Of a stretch of 64,000 nt of DNA, positions 46,585-54,858 are shown piece by piece; positions within the stretch are counted from its first letter, which is position 1; each line of letters begins with the position of its first letter. Below the pieces are notes generated by a model. The model was not told the origin of the DNA. It saw only the letters and a list, made by a program, of their open reading frames with translations, and made no database searches. The DNA is taken from NCBI GenBank assembly GCA_942491525.1, contig CALOBW010000056.1, forward strand, positions 310,001 to 374,000, given 5' to 3'. Source of the stretch: CAYWBU01 sp942491525. GTDB taxonomy: Bacteria > Desulfobacterota > Desulfomonilia > UBA1062. The position numbers and the translations under genes are program-made.

Positions 46585-48579
46585 GTGAAACTTACGATTA
46601 AGAAAAAGTTGTTGTTCTCTTTTCTGGCGACAATTGTTTTGCCGATAGTAACAATTTGTATTGCCATTGGGGTTCGTACCAGTAATCAGTCGTTTGACAA
46701 CTACATTAACTCCACTCAGGAGATTGTGCGTCAGATTGATAACAGTATGACGATTTTTATTGAGGAAGCCAAGTTGAATACGGCGTTATTGGTGGATAGT
46801 CAGGTTGTCAAGGCAACTGACGATAAGATTAAAGTTTATAAACACACAACTCAAAAGACTGAGATGCGCCCGTATGATGGCACTATTGAGGAGATCTCTG
46901 CTTATAAATTTCTGGAGTCGTTCAAGCGTAGTCACCCCAGTTATGACGCTGTTTATCTGGGAACTCGTCAAGGCGGCTTCTTGCAAGCGCCTGTGAGTGA
47001 TCGGAAGGCCGGTTATGATGCAAGTGCCAGGTCATGGTATAAAACTGCCCTTAAACATCCAGATGAAGTAGTTTTGACTGATGCTTACCTCACGAGTAGT
47101 GGTGATCCGGTCAGTGCTACTCTGGCGACAATTAAAGATCAGAATGGTTCGATTATTGGCGTAGGTGGTATAGATATAAGTTTGAGCACTTTGACTGAGA
47201 TTTGTGCAGAACTGAAACTGGGAGAAACAGGTTACATCATGCTTATTCAGGGTGATGGGGTGATTTTGTCTGATCCAATGCAGACGGAACGAAATTTTAC
47301 GAACATATCTGATCATGTTGATTTGGTAAGTCTGGGTTCTTTAGAGACCGCTCAGACGGCTGAGTTGGAAATCAACGGCCGTCAGATGGTCTCCTATGTG
47401 TTTGTTTCACCTGCACTGGGTTGGAAAATAGTGGGTTTGATTGAAAAACGCGAGATCATGGCGGATGCGTATCACACCATAAGTTTGATGGTGTCGATTG
47501 GTGTTGTGATTGGTATGGTTTTCTTGGTGATCGCCCGCTTCCTGGCCGGATCAATTGCCAACCCGATTCGTAATACCACAGAGTTGCTTAGGAATATTGC
47601 TGAGGGTGAAGGTGATTTGACTCAGCGTCTGACAATTGCTACCTCAGATGAGGTGGGAGATCTGGCGCACTGGTTTAATGTTTTTGTGGGAAATCTGGAA
47701 AGTATTATCGGTAATACTAAAGTGGCGGCTCTCCAGGTTGCTACTTCCACTGATGAGGTTTCCAGCGGTTCCCAGGGCCTCTCCCAGGCGACCCAGGAGC
47801 AGGCCTCGGCCATCGAGGAGGTGGCCGCCACCATCGAGGAGATGACTTCGGCCATCAAACAGAATGCCGAGAACGCCAATCAGGGTTCCAGTCAGTCGCG
47901 TGAGATGGTGCAGTTGGCCAATGAAGGCAGCCAGATTTCGCGTCAGCTGGTGGAGGCCATGAACGGTATCTCGGAAGCTTCCCAGAAGGTTGGCGCCATC
48001 ACTTCGACCGTCAATGAGGTCGCCTTCCAGACCAATCTGCTGGCCCTGAATGCGGCCGTGGAGGCGGCCAGGGCCGGCGAGCATGGCAAGGGCTTTGCCG
48101 TGGTGGCCGAGGAGGTCAGGAGTCTGGCCCAGCGCTCGGCCGACTCATCCAAGGAGATCCAGACCCTGATTGAGGACACGGTCAACAGGGTCCAGGCCGG
48201 TGACGCCATGGTTAAGCGTTCGGGCGAGTCGCTGCAGCAGATCATTGCGCGCATCGAGGTTATCTCTCAGACCATGGAGGAGATCGCCTGCTCGTCGGCC
48301 GAGCAGGCTAACGGCGTGGATGAGCTCAACCGGGCCGTCTCCCAGATCGATGTCTCCATCCAGCAGAACGCCTCCACCGTTGAGGAGCTGGCCAGCGTGG
48401 CCGACTCGCTGAGCATCGAGGCCGGTAACCTCTCGGAAAATGTCAGCCGCTTCAAGGTCGGCCAGGAAGTTCAGTCGGCTAAACATCCGGCGGTTAAAAA
48501 ATCCGCTCCTGTGGCCGCGCCCAGGATGCCGGCCCGGAGTTTCGGCAACGATGATGCGGATGATTTTGAGGAGTTCTAG
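46585..48579 (+). CDS. Methyl-accepting chemotaxis protein (dCACHE-HAMP)
   Basis: The 664-residue receptor has TM1 at about residues 7-29, a periplasmic dCACHE sensor (about 35-295: PSYDAVYLGTRQGGF, ARSWYKTALKHPDEVVLTDA, SLSTLTEICAELKLGETGYI), TM2 (about 300-322), HAMP and a signalling rod with the hairpin tip EVAFQTNLLALNAAVEAARAGEHGKGF (near 480, span only). GTG at 46585 is chosen over TTG 46570 because AGGGGG precedes it; the product then reads MKLTIKKKLL. No C-terminal pentapeptide tether is present. The first ~1150 bases are clearly AT-richer than the rest. Confidence 0.92.
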   Translation: MKLTIKKKLLFSFLATIVLPIVTICIAIGVRTSNQSFDNYINSTQEIVRQIDNSMTIFIEEAKLNTALLVDSQVVKATDDKIKVYKHTTQKTEMRPYDGTIEEISAYKFLESFKRSHPSYDAVYLGTRQGGFLQAPVSDRKAGYDASARSWYKTALKHPDEVVLTDAYLTSSGDPVSATLATIKDQNGSIIGVGGIDISLSTLTEICAELKLGETGYIMLIQGDGVILSDPMQTERNFTNISDHVDLVSLGSLETAQTAELEINGRQMVSYVFVSPALGWKIVGLIEKREIMADAYHTISLMVSIGVVIGMVFLVIARFLAGSIANPIRNTTELLRNIAEGEGDLTQRLTIATSDEVGDLAHWFNVFVGNLESIIGNTKVAALQVATSTDEVSSGSQGLSQATQEQASAIEEVAATIEEMTSAIKQNAENANQGSSQSREMVQLANEGSQISRQLVEAMNGISEASQKVGAITSTVNEVAFQTNLLALNAAVEAARAGEHGKGFAVVAEEVRSLAQRSADSSKEIQTLIEDTVNRVQAGDAMVKRSGESLQQIIARIEVISQTMEEIACSSAEQANGVDELNRAVSQIDVSIQQNASTVEELASVADSLSIEAGNLSENVSRFKVGQEVQSAKHPAVKKSAPVAAPRMPARSFGNDDADDFEEF

Positions 48580-48595
48580 GCGCTAAAGCGTGATG

Positions 48596-48624
48596 AAGGC
48601 TTCGCTCGTGAAGAGCGAAGCCTT
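48596..48624. terminator. Bidirectional terminator between chemoreceptor genes
   Basis: A perfect 12-bp stem AAGGCTTCGCTC/GAGCGAAGCCTT with a 5-nt loop; the plus-strand exit is ATTTATATAA. Confidence 0.8.
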
Positions 48625-48626
48625 AT

Positions 48627-49723
48627 TTATATAACCCTGTCCAGGTTGGCGATATAGCTCTCAAGCTGCGTGATCTGATCATTGAGGGCTGCGGCGCTGC
48701 CGGCATATTGGGCAACATTACCGGTACTCTGTTCGGCGATGGCCCGGATCTCCTCCATGGCGGCATTGATTTCGGTGATGCTGTGGCTCTGTTCGCTGGA
48801 GGCGGACGTGATCTGATGGATGTAGTCGCCGATTCGTTCGGTCATCTCCACCATGCAGCCGAACTGACTGGCAGTCGTCTCCACCTTGGCCTGGAAGCTT
48901 GCAGCGGTCTGCTGGATCAGGTTTGAGCCCTGGCCCACCGAACTGATGGTCTGCTCGATCATCTGGGAGGTGTTGCTGGCGGCTGCGGCCGAGCGCTGGG
49001 CCAGACTCCTGACCTCCTGGGCCACCACCGCGAATCCGGCCCCGGCCTCGCCGGCCCGGGCCGCCTCCACGGCCGCATTGAGGGCCAGCAGGTTGGTCTG
49101 GAAAGCGATCTCGTTGATGGTGTTGATTACGCGTTTCATCTCCTCAATGGTTTTGATGATGTTGGATGAGGCCTCGCTGACCCGGATGATCTCCTGCATG
49201 GATTCGGTCAGCTCGTGCACCGCCCGGCCGGCCTTCTCGACCTCTTCACGGGTCGATGTCATGAAGTTTTTAGCCTCCTGGGCGGCGGTTGCGTTGCGCT
49301 GGGTCATGGATGCGATCTCGTCCAGGGAGCTGCTGGTCTGCTGGATGGCGCATCTCTGCCGCTCGCTGCCGCTTGCGATCTGATTGCCGCCCTCCAGCAC
49401 CTGGTTGGAAACCTGGCCGATGGTGGCGGTACCGGCCTCAAGACCCGAGGCCACATCGCGGATGGGATGGATGATGCGCTGGGTCACCAGGATGAAGTTG
49501 GCGATCCAGGCCGGCATTACAAAGATGCTGATAATGATCATGGCCGGTATGTTGTAGACCGTATAGTGGCCCATGATGTAGAGTCCCATGCCGTAGAGCC
49601 AGATGCCGGGCCAGAGCCAGAGCCAAAGTTTGGTGGTCAGGTTCATGCGGTATTTGTAGTAGATGCCGCCCACAACCGGGATGCCGGCCAGAAAAAGTAT
49701 GATGCCTCCAATCAGATATTCAT
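48627..49723 (-). CDS. Membrane chemoreceptor (MCP signal domain), frameshift at start
   Basis: The main frame from GTG 49673 gives 348 residues: two hydrophobic helices (about 12-31 and 38-58), a HAMP-like linker and an MCP signalling rod with NEIAFQTNLLALNAAVEAARA near residue 190. There is no sensor domain outside the membrane. GTG 49673 has no Shine-Dalgarno sequence, while ATG 49723 has GGAGAA at ideal spacing (49736-49731, 7 bases) but reads MNI-stop. A -1 shift after the second codon would give MNYLIGGIILFLAG and an extra membrane helix in the main frame. See findings. The signalling domain is intact. Confidence 0.82.
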
Positions 49724-49817
49724 AATTACATTCTCCAATAAATTAATATAACTGTTGAATGGATATCGGATAAATGAATCTAAATCATAAACATTGAAAA
49801 TATGCAGTAAAGATAGC

Positions 49818-49846
49818 TTGACCCCGTCTGCAGGTTGATTTAGAAA
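49818..49846 (+). promoter_or_regulatory. Promoter of FMN/FAD oxidoreductase gene
   Basis: TTGACC (49818-49823), 17 bases, TAGAAA (49841-49846), 31 bases before ATG 49877. Confidence 0.5.
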
Positions 49847-49876
49847 TAGCGAATCAAGTTCGCTTTTGAGGTGTAT

Positions 49877-51805
49877 ATGTTTGATAAGCTGCTAACGCCC
49901 GGCAATATCGCCGGCATAGAGACCAGAAACCGCATCGTGATGCCGGCCATGGGCATGAACATGTCGGACGGCGGTCATGTCAACGAGGCCGTCATCAATC
50001 ACTATGTGGAGCGCGCCAAGGGCGGGGTGGGCCTGATCGTGGTCGAGGTGACCTGTGTGGATGCGCCGCTGGGGCTCAATACCAGAAACATGTTGGTGAT
50101 CGACCATGACAAGTACATCCCCGGCATGCGGCGCCTGACCGATGCCATCCATGCCCAGGGTGCCAAGTGCGTGCTGCAGCTCAGCCATACCGGGCGCGGC
50201 GCCAAGAGTTTTAATACCGGTTCTCAGCCGGTGGGGCCCTCGGATGTGGCCATGCCCTACACCATGGTTATCGGCCTTGAGGGCGAGCAGCCCCGGCCGC
50301 TTGAGCTTGATGAGATCCGGGCCATTGAGGACAAGTATGCGGCCGCGGCCCTGCGCGCGCAGCAGGCCGGCTTTGACGGCGTCCAGGTGCATGCCACCGG
50401 CTACTATCTGGTGGCCCAGTTTCTCTCCAAGACGGCCAATACCAGGAGCGATGAGTATGGCGGTTCGGCGCGCAAGCGGGCCCGCTTCGCCCTTAACATC
50501 CTTCAAAAAATTAAGGCCCGGACAGATCTGCCGGTGATCTACAAACTCTCGCTCTTGGAACTGGGCAGGAACGGCGGCATCAGCCTCCTTGATGGCCTCA
50601 GGTACGCCTACTGGCTGCAGCAGGCCGGCGCCGACGCCATCGAGGTTATGGCCATGTCATACAAGCAGGAGCCCTCCTTGCGCGATGTGCCCGATACAGC
50701 CCAAGGCAAGGGGCTGACCTTTCCGCTGGCCAAAATCTTGAAGCTGGCCCGCATCAGGATTCCGCTGATCGCCGGCGGCCGCACCTTCGAGCCGGAACTG
50801 GCCGAGAGGGGCCTCAAAAGCTGCGACTTTGTCTGGATGGGCCGCGGACTCTTGGCCGAGCCCCATCTGCCCAACATGATTGCCGACGGCAGCTACAAAA
50901 ATGCGCGGCCCTGCATCGGCTGCGGCCGCTGTATAGACAACCAGCTGCAGCACCAGCAGCGCGCCCTCTGTTCCGGCAACCCGGTCCTGGGTCGCGAAGA
51001 TAACGACTACGCTATTCCGCTAACGGATCGGCCCAGAAAAGTCATGGTGATCGGCAGCGGCCCGGCCGGCATGGAGGCCGCCCGCATCGCAAGCAGACGC
51101 GGCCACCAGGTGAGTCTGATCGAGAGGGATAGCCGCCTGGGCGGCCAGCTGCACTATGCGATTGTTCCGCCCAACAAGCAGAATGTGGAGCCCCTGCTCG
51201 ACTACTTCAGCGGCCAGCTGGAGGGCGTCGATCTGCAGCTCAACCGGGAGATGAGCGCGGCCGATGTTTTAAGCGCAAAGCCCGATGTGCTGATCTGCGC
51301 CACCGGCGTCAGGCCATCCAGTCTGCCCATTCCCGGCTTCGAACAGACCGTCAACGCCAAGCAGGTCCTGGCCGGCGCAGAGGTCGGCAAGGATGTGGTC
51401 ATCATCGGCGGCGGCCTGGTGGGTTGCGAAACGGCCGAGTTGCTGGCCAAGCAGAAGAGGCGCGTCGCAATTGTTGAGCTGCTGCCCGAGCTGGCCACCA
51501 AGATGGTGGCCGCCAACCGCACCATTTTGCTGGGGCATCTGGATAAGCTGGGGGTCAGGATCTATACCGGCTGCAAATGTAAAGAGATATCAGGCGATAG
51601 AGTGCTGGTTGAAGATGTCGGGGGTAAAGTTGTTGAGCTTAAGGCTGACAGTGTCATTGCCGCCATCGGCGACCATCCCGACACAGCGCTCTATGACGAA
51701 CTTGAGGATAAGTTGGATCAGGTCTATCTGATCGGTGACGCCCTTAAGCCCGAGGGCATTGCCGAGAGTGTGCATGCGGCCTACCGGCTGGCCCTGAAGA
51801 TATAA
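49877..51805 (+). CDS. Old-yellow-enzyme/FadH-type oxidoreductase (FMN, 4Fe-4S, FAD)
   Basis: A 642-residue protein. The N-terminal TIM barrel (about residues 1-360) has the OYE pattern (LTPGNIAGIETRNRIVMPAM; LSHTGRG; GFDGVQVHATGYYLVAQFLS). Four Cys in CIGCGRCIDNQLQHQQRALC (about 345-364) bind a 4Fe-4S cluster. The FAD/NAD(P) half follows: VIGSGPAGMEAARIASRRG near 390 and a second GGGLVGCETAELL near 513. Relatives are 2,4-dienoyl-CoA reductase, NADH oxidases and bile-acid or trimethylamine dehydrogenases; the substrate is not clear. The active-site reading HATGYYLVAQFLS differs from the more usual H.AHGYL, so the substrate may differ. ATG 49877 has GAGG six bases upstream. Confidence 0.9.
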   Translation: MFDKLLTPGNIAGIETRNRIVMPAMGMNMSDGGHVNEAVINHYVERAKGGVGLIVVEVTCVDAPLGLNTRNMLVIDHDKYIPGMRRLTDAIHAQGAKCVLQLSHTGRGAKSFNTGSQPVGPSDVAMPYTMVIGLEGEQPRPLELDEIRAIEDKYAAAALRAQQAGFDGVQVHATGYYLVAQFLSKTANTRSDEYGGSARKRARFALNILQKIKARTDLPVIYKLSLLELGRNGGISLLDGLRYAYWLQQAGADAIEVMAMSYKQEPSLRDVPDTAQGKGLTFPLAKILKLARIRIPLIAGGRTFEPELAERGLKSCDFVWMGRGLLAEPHLPNMIADGSYKNARPCIGCGRCIDNQLQHQQRALCSGNPVLGREDNDYAIPLTDRPRKVMVIGSGPAGMEAARIASRRGHQVSLIERDSRLGGQLHYAIVPPNKQNVEPLLDYFSGQLEGVDLQLNREMSAADVLSAKPDVLICATGVRPSSLPIPGFEQTVNAKQVLAGAEVGKDVVIIGGGLVGCETAELLAKQKRRVAIVELLPELATKMVAANRTILLGHLDKLGVRIYTGCKCKEISGDRVLVEDVGGKVVELKADSVIAAIGDHPDTALYDELEDKLDQVYLIGDALKPEGIAESVHAAYRLALKI

Positions 51806-51830
51806 AAAAGGGGAAGATCTGGTCTTCCCC
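51804..51830 (-). terminator. Terminator of DUF4474-like gene (and oxidoreductase)
   Basis: GGGGAAGA (51810-51817) pairs with TCTTCCCC (51823-51830). On the minus strand the stem is followed by TTTTTT, a good intrinsic terminator for the gene ending at 51840; it also ends the oxidoreductase transcript less ideally. Confidence 0.8.
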
Positions 51831-51839
51831 CTCTTGGCT

Positions 51840-52730
51840 CTATCTGGTCTGGAAGAAGTTGAAGTACTCCTTGAACTTCTGGTAGATGCGGCGGCCGAAC
51901 CACCAGCTCTTCTCAATGGCCTTTGTGATGTTCTCCGGGCTGTAAACCTTGTCAAGCTTGAAGAACCAGCCAAAGATGTTCAGGGCGGTGACCTGGGCCC
52001 TGTTGATGCTCAGAGTGGTCTGCATGTCGTCATATGCCCAGGGCTGTTCAGTCTTGGGCTCGCCCCAGGTAAAGTAGACGGTTGCCATATCGCGGGATAC
52101 GCCGTCCGGGGCATCAAGCAGGTTGTACTCTTCAAAACCCATGGCATAGAGTTCGGCCTCAAAAGCTTCGGCCATGCCTTCGTCATCAAAGGTGATGACA
52201 ATGTTTTCCAGGCTCAGTTCATGGGGGTAGGCGAAGTATCCGGGTTTGAAGCCGGTCAGCCACCAGTGTTCGCCCTGTACAAAGAAGAGCTCCTCATCTT
52301 TGTGCATCAGGGAGAATTCGATATCCAGCATCTCATCATCGTTGGCGCAGCGGTAGTGCGGCGCGCCCATGACATCAATGGAGGTGCCCACATAGAAGCC
52401 GATCTCGGCGCCGCATGAGGCATAGTACTGACCCTTCCAGAGCTCAACCATGTAACGCACGTCATTATAGACAAATCTGACCGTCTCGATCTGAATCGCC
52501 ATGCCCACCGGCATTGCCATTATGTCATAGAAGTTGTTGAAGCCGGCCAGGCGCTGCAGGGCGTACTGGCGCGTGACGTAGATGTTTTCGTCAGAGTTGT
52601 ACTCGAAGCCGGCGGTGAAGACGACCGAGTCGACCAGCGGACCGGCCCAGTCTGTGTTGCGGGCGTTGGAGACGCCGGGCAGTAGCAGTGCCAGTAACAG
52701 TAAGAGTCCGATTAGTTTCGCTTGTTTCAT
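51840..52730 (-). CDS. Secreted DUF4474-like protein
   Basis: A 296-residue protein with a signal peptide (MKQAKLIGLLLLLALLLPGV). The core (about 60-240) has ETVRFVYNDVRYMVELWKGQ, then YYASCGAEIGFY, HYRCANDDEML and WWLTGFKPG. This pattern closely recalls DUF4474 proteins of clostridia ('WLIQLWKGQYG...GAEVGIY...WW.TGFKPG'). Function unknown. Start ATG at 52730 is preferred because of GGGAGGGA upstream; the longer form from 52772 lacks a signal peptide at its N-terminus. Confidence 0.75.
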   Translation of the reverse strand: MKQAKLIGLLLLLALLLPGVSNARNTDWAGPLVDSVVFTAGFEYNSDENIYVTRQYALQRLAGFNNFYDIMAMPVGMAIQIETVRFVYNDVRYMVELWKGQYYASCGAEIGFYVGTSIDVMGAPHYRCANDDEMLDIEFSLMHKDEELFFVQGEHWWLTGFKPGYFAYPHELSLENIVITFDDEGMAEAFEAELYAMGFEEYNLLDAPDGVSRDMATVYFTWGEPKTEQPWAYDDMQTTLSINRAQVTALNIFGWFFKLDKVYSPENITKAIEKSWWFGRRIYQKFKEYFNFFQTR

Positions 52731-52920
52731 TGAGAATTGTCCCTCCCCTGATGTTAAGCTTGAAAATCTCAATTAAACCGATATTTCACCGCAGGTATAA
52801 AGTCAAACAAAATAGGCAGTTATGACAAATAATTACAATTGATGATAATTATATATTTTTATATAACCTTTGCCGGCTTGACACCAGTGGCGGTGTTTGA
52901 CAGCGCTGCGCTGTGGGCGT

Positions 52921-53109
52921 ATGTTCGGTGCGATGAGTTATCTACTCTACATGATCCTGCTGGTGCTGCTCTTCGTGCTCGGCATGCCCATCCACATCGC
53001 CATTGGCACCTCGACCCTCATGATGGCCCTGACCGCCATCTCCGGCACAGTAGCCTACGGTATGAACGGTAACCTAAACCTTGAAGCCGGCATCGGTTTG
53101 AGTGCTTAA
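52921..53109 (+). pseudogene. Remnant of a TauE/SafE-type permease
   Basis: A 62-residue reading frame with MPIHIAIGTSTLMMALTAIS then GTVAYGMNGNLNLEAG, a pattern of the TauE/SafE (DUF81) anion exporter repeat (normally GxxxHxAxGTS...T...G...H...GN.....A). It stops abruptly at 53109 where family members are about 250 residues long. No further permease sequence is recognisable in the surrounding frames. It lies in an 800-base region between genes. Confidence 0.7.
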
Positions 53110-53174
53110 AGGGGCTTTGGTGTGGTATTGGGAGTGCGTGTAGATAGCAGTTATGTGCAGTTTAAAGATAAAGA

Positions 53175-53244
53175 CCCGCAAGCATGGCTTGCTCACTCCA
53201 TAGGTTTATCGGGATTGTGGAGTGCGGGAGCCATGCTCCCGCGG
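53175..53244. repeat. Inverted pair of REP-like palindromes
   Basis: Unit A at 53175-53199 contains GCAAGC-ATG-GCTTGC followed by TCACTCC. Unit B at 53219-53244 is GGAGTG followed by CGGGAGC-CAT-GCTCCCG. Reverse-complemented, A aligns with B over the GGAGTG box, with stem bases changed on both sides so that each still folds. The pair sits 19 bases apart in opposite orientation, like a BIME. Confidence 0.7.
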
Positions 53245-53285
53245 TTTTGTAGTACTAGCCATTATCTATACACTCCAACATCAAT

Positions 53286-53374
53286 CCCCCTCCCTCAATC
53301 CCTCCCACCAGGGGCGGGAAGCACAAAATCTGAGACCTAAGTCCCTCACCCCTTGTGGGGGAGGACAGGTGGGG
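53286..53374. repeat. C/G-tract intergenic repeat region
   Basis: Two related C-rich/G-rich elements: CCCTCCCTCAATCCCTCCC...GGGGCGGG and CCCTCACCCCTTGTGGGGGAGG followed by a run of G. The second can fold (ACCCC/GGGG(G)). This looks like a dispersed intergenic element of a kind common in genomes; copy number cannot be judged from one window. The remaining part up to 53529 holds a small CGGAT/ATCCG hairpin (53480-53493) and no gene. Confidence 0.4.
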
Positions 53375-53529
53375 GGGTAATTCAAACAGTTCTTGATTTA
53401 TGCCTCCTGAAATCTAATTTTTACAACCGGCCTATCTGATTGATCAGCCGTCATTTCACCTCTCGATAGGCTCATCATTCGGATGGGCATCCGCTACTCA
53501 ATCCGGGGAGAGCAAGCTAGGAGGTCATT

Positions 53530-54855
53530 ATGAAAGATGTGATTCTGCACTGTTTCAACTGGTCCTATGCCGAAATCAGAGAGCAGGCCAAGGAGATTGC
53601 CGGCTGCGGCTATGGCGCGGTGCTTTTCCCGCCCCCGCTCTACAGCGACCAGTACGGTTCGGCCTGGTGGCAGCGCTACCAGCCCAAGGACTATCGGGTC
53701 ATCCGCTCCTATCTGGGCAATAAGAGCGGCCTGACTGGGGCCATTAGGGCCCTGCATGATGGCGGGCTGCGCGTCTATGCGGATGTTGTTTTCAACCACA
53801 TGGCCAATGAGAAGGGCCAGCGCCCCGACAGCTACAACTTTCCGGGTGCCAGTGAGCTTGAACGCTATTCGAGCGAGCACGACGCCTTTGAAGCCGACAG
53901 GCTCTACGGCGATCTGGAGGTGGGCCTCTTCAGCCCGCCCTGGGACTTCAATCCCGAGGGCGATATCGTTGACTGGAACAACCCCCATGAGTCCCAGGAG
54001 CGCTGGCTCAAGGGGTTGCCGGATCTGGAGCTCAACGACTGGGTGGTTGGGCAGCAGCAGACCTGCCTGGTGGCTCTGAATGCGCTCGGCTTTGACGGCT
54101 ACCGCGTGGATGCGGTCAAGCACCTGCCGCTGGAGCATATCACCAGGGTCTTTCAGACTGAGGATATGCAGGGCCGCTATGTCTTCGGCGAGGTCCTGAC
54201 TGCCAACGATCGTGAGGAGCGGACCTTTATCTGGCCGCTCCTGGCGCAGACCGCGATCGCCTACTATGACTTTCCGCTGCATGAGACCCTCAGGCGGGTC
54301 TTCCAGCCCTCAGGAACAATGCGTGAGCTGGTGGATCCGGCCGCCTATGGGCAGGCGCTGCCCTGGCAGCGGGCCACCACCTTCACCATCACCCATGACA
54401 TTCCCAACAATGACGGTTTCCGCTGGCAGATGCTGCAGAGTCAGGACGAGTATCTGGCCAACGCCTATATCATCTGCCGCGACGGCGGCATTCCTATGGT
54501 CTATTCAGATCACAATGAGAGCGCTGAAAAATATGGCGCGGACCGCGACCGCTGGCATGGCGCCTGGAACCGCGGCGACATCAGGAGCATGATCGCCTTC
54601 CATAACGCCGTGCACGGTCAGACCCAGTGGCCGCTCTTTGAGAGCGATGCCTTCCTGGTCTTTGCCCGCGGCGATACGGGCATCGTTGCCATCAACAAGA
54701 CCGATGAGTGGCAGCACCCGTATATCTGGACCTACGGCCTGCGCCACGGTGACTATAAGTGTATGATCCATGGACATCTGATGCATCTGCAGGGCGATCA
54801 CTTCGGTTTTGCAATCCCGCCGCGCCAGTCTCAGGCCTGGTTGTGGCAGGAGTAG
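53530..54855 (+). CDS. GH13 alpha-amylase family protein
   Basis: A 441-residue cytoplasmic glycoside hydrolase (no signal peptide). Conserved region I is YADVVFNHMAN (near residue 83), region II GFDGYRVDAVKHL with the nucleophile Asp (near 196), region III YVFGEVL with the acid/base Glu (near 219), and region IV TITHDIPNN with Asp near 290. These are the four GH13 signature blocks, so the enzyme should be active on alpha-glucans. The start ATG 53530 has AGGAGG (53519-53524). It ends three bases from a convergent gene. Confidence 0.92.
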   Translation: MKDVILHCFNWSYAEIREQAKEIAGCGYGAVLFPPPLYSDQYGSAWWQRYQPKDYRVIRSYLGNKSGLTGAIRALHDGGLRVYADVVFNHMANEKGQRPDSYNFPGASELERYSSEHDAFEADRLYGDLEVGLFSPPWDFNPEGDIVDWNNPHESQERWLKGLPDLELNDWVVGQQQTCLVALNALGFDGYRVDAVKHLPLEHITRVFQTEDMQGRYVFGEVLTANDREERTFIWPLLAQTAIAYYDFPLHETLRRVFQPSGTMRELVDPAAYGQALPWQRATTFTITHDIPNNDGFRWQMLQSQDEYLANAYIICRDGGIPMVYSDHNESAEKYGADRDRWHGAWNRGDIRSMIAFHNAVHGQTQWPLFESDAFLVFARGDTGIVAINKTDEWQHPYIWTYGLRHGDYKCMIHGHLMHLQGDHFGFAIPPRQSQAWLWQE

Positions 54856-54858
54856 GGG

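Noticed and set aside
53286..53374. CRISPR-like or origin-like structure
   Set aside because: The C/G-tract copies are not evenly spaced, there are no spacers and no DnaA boxes were seen.
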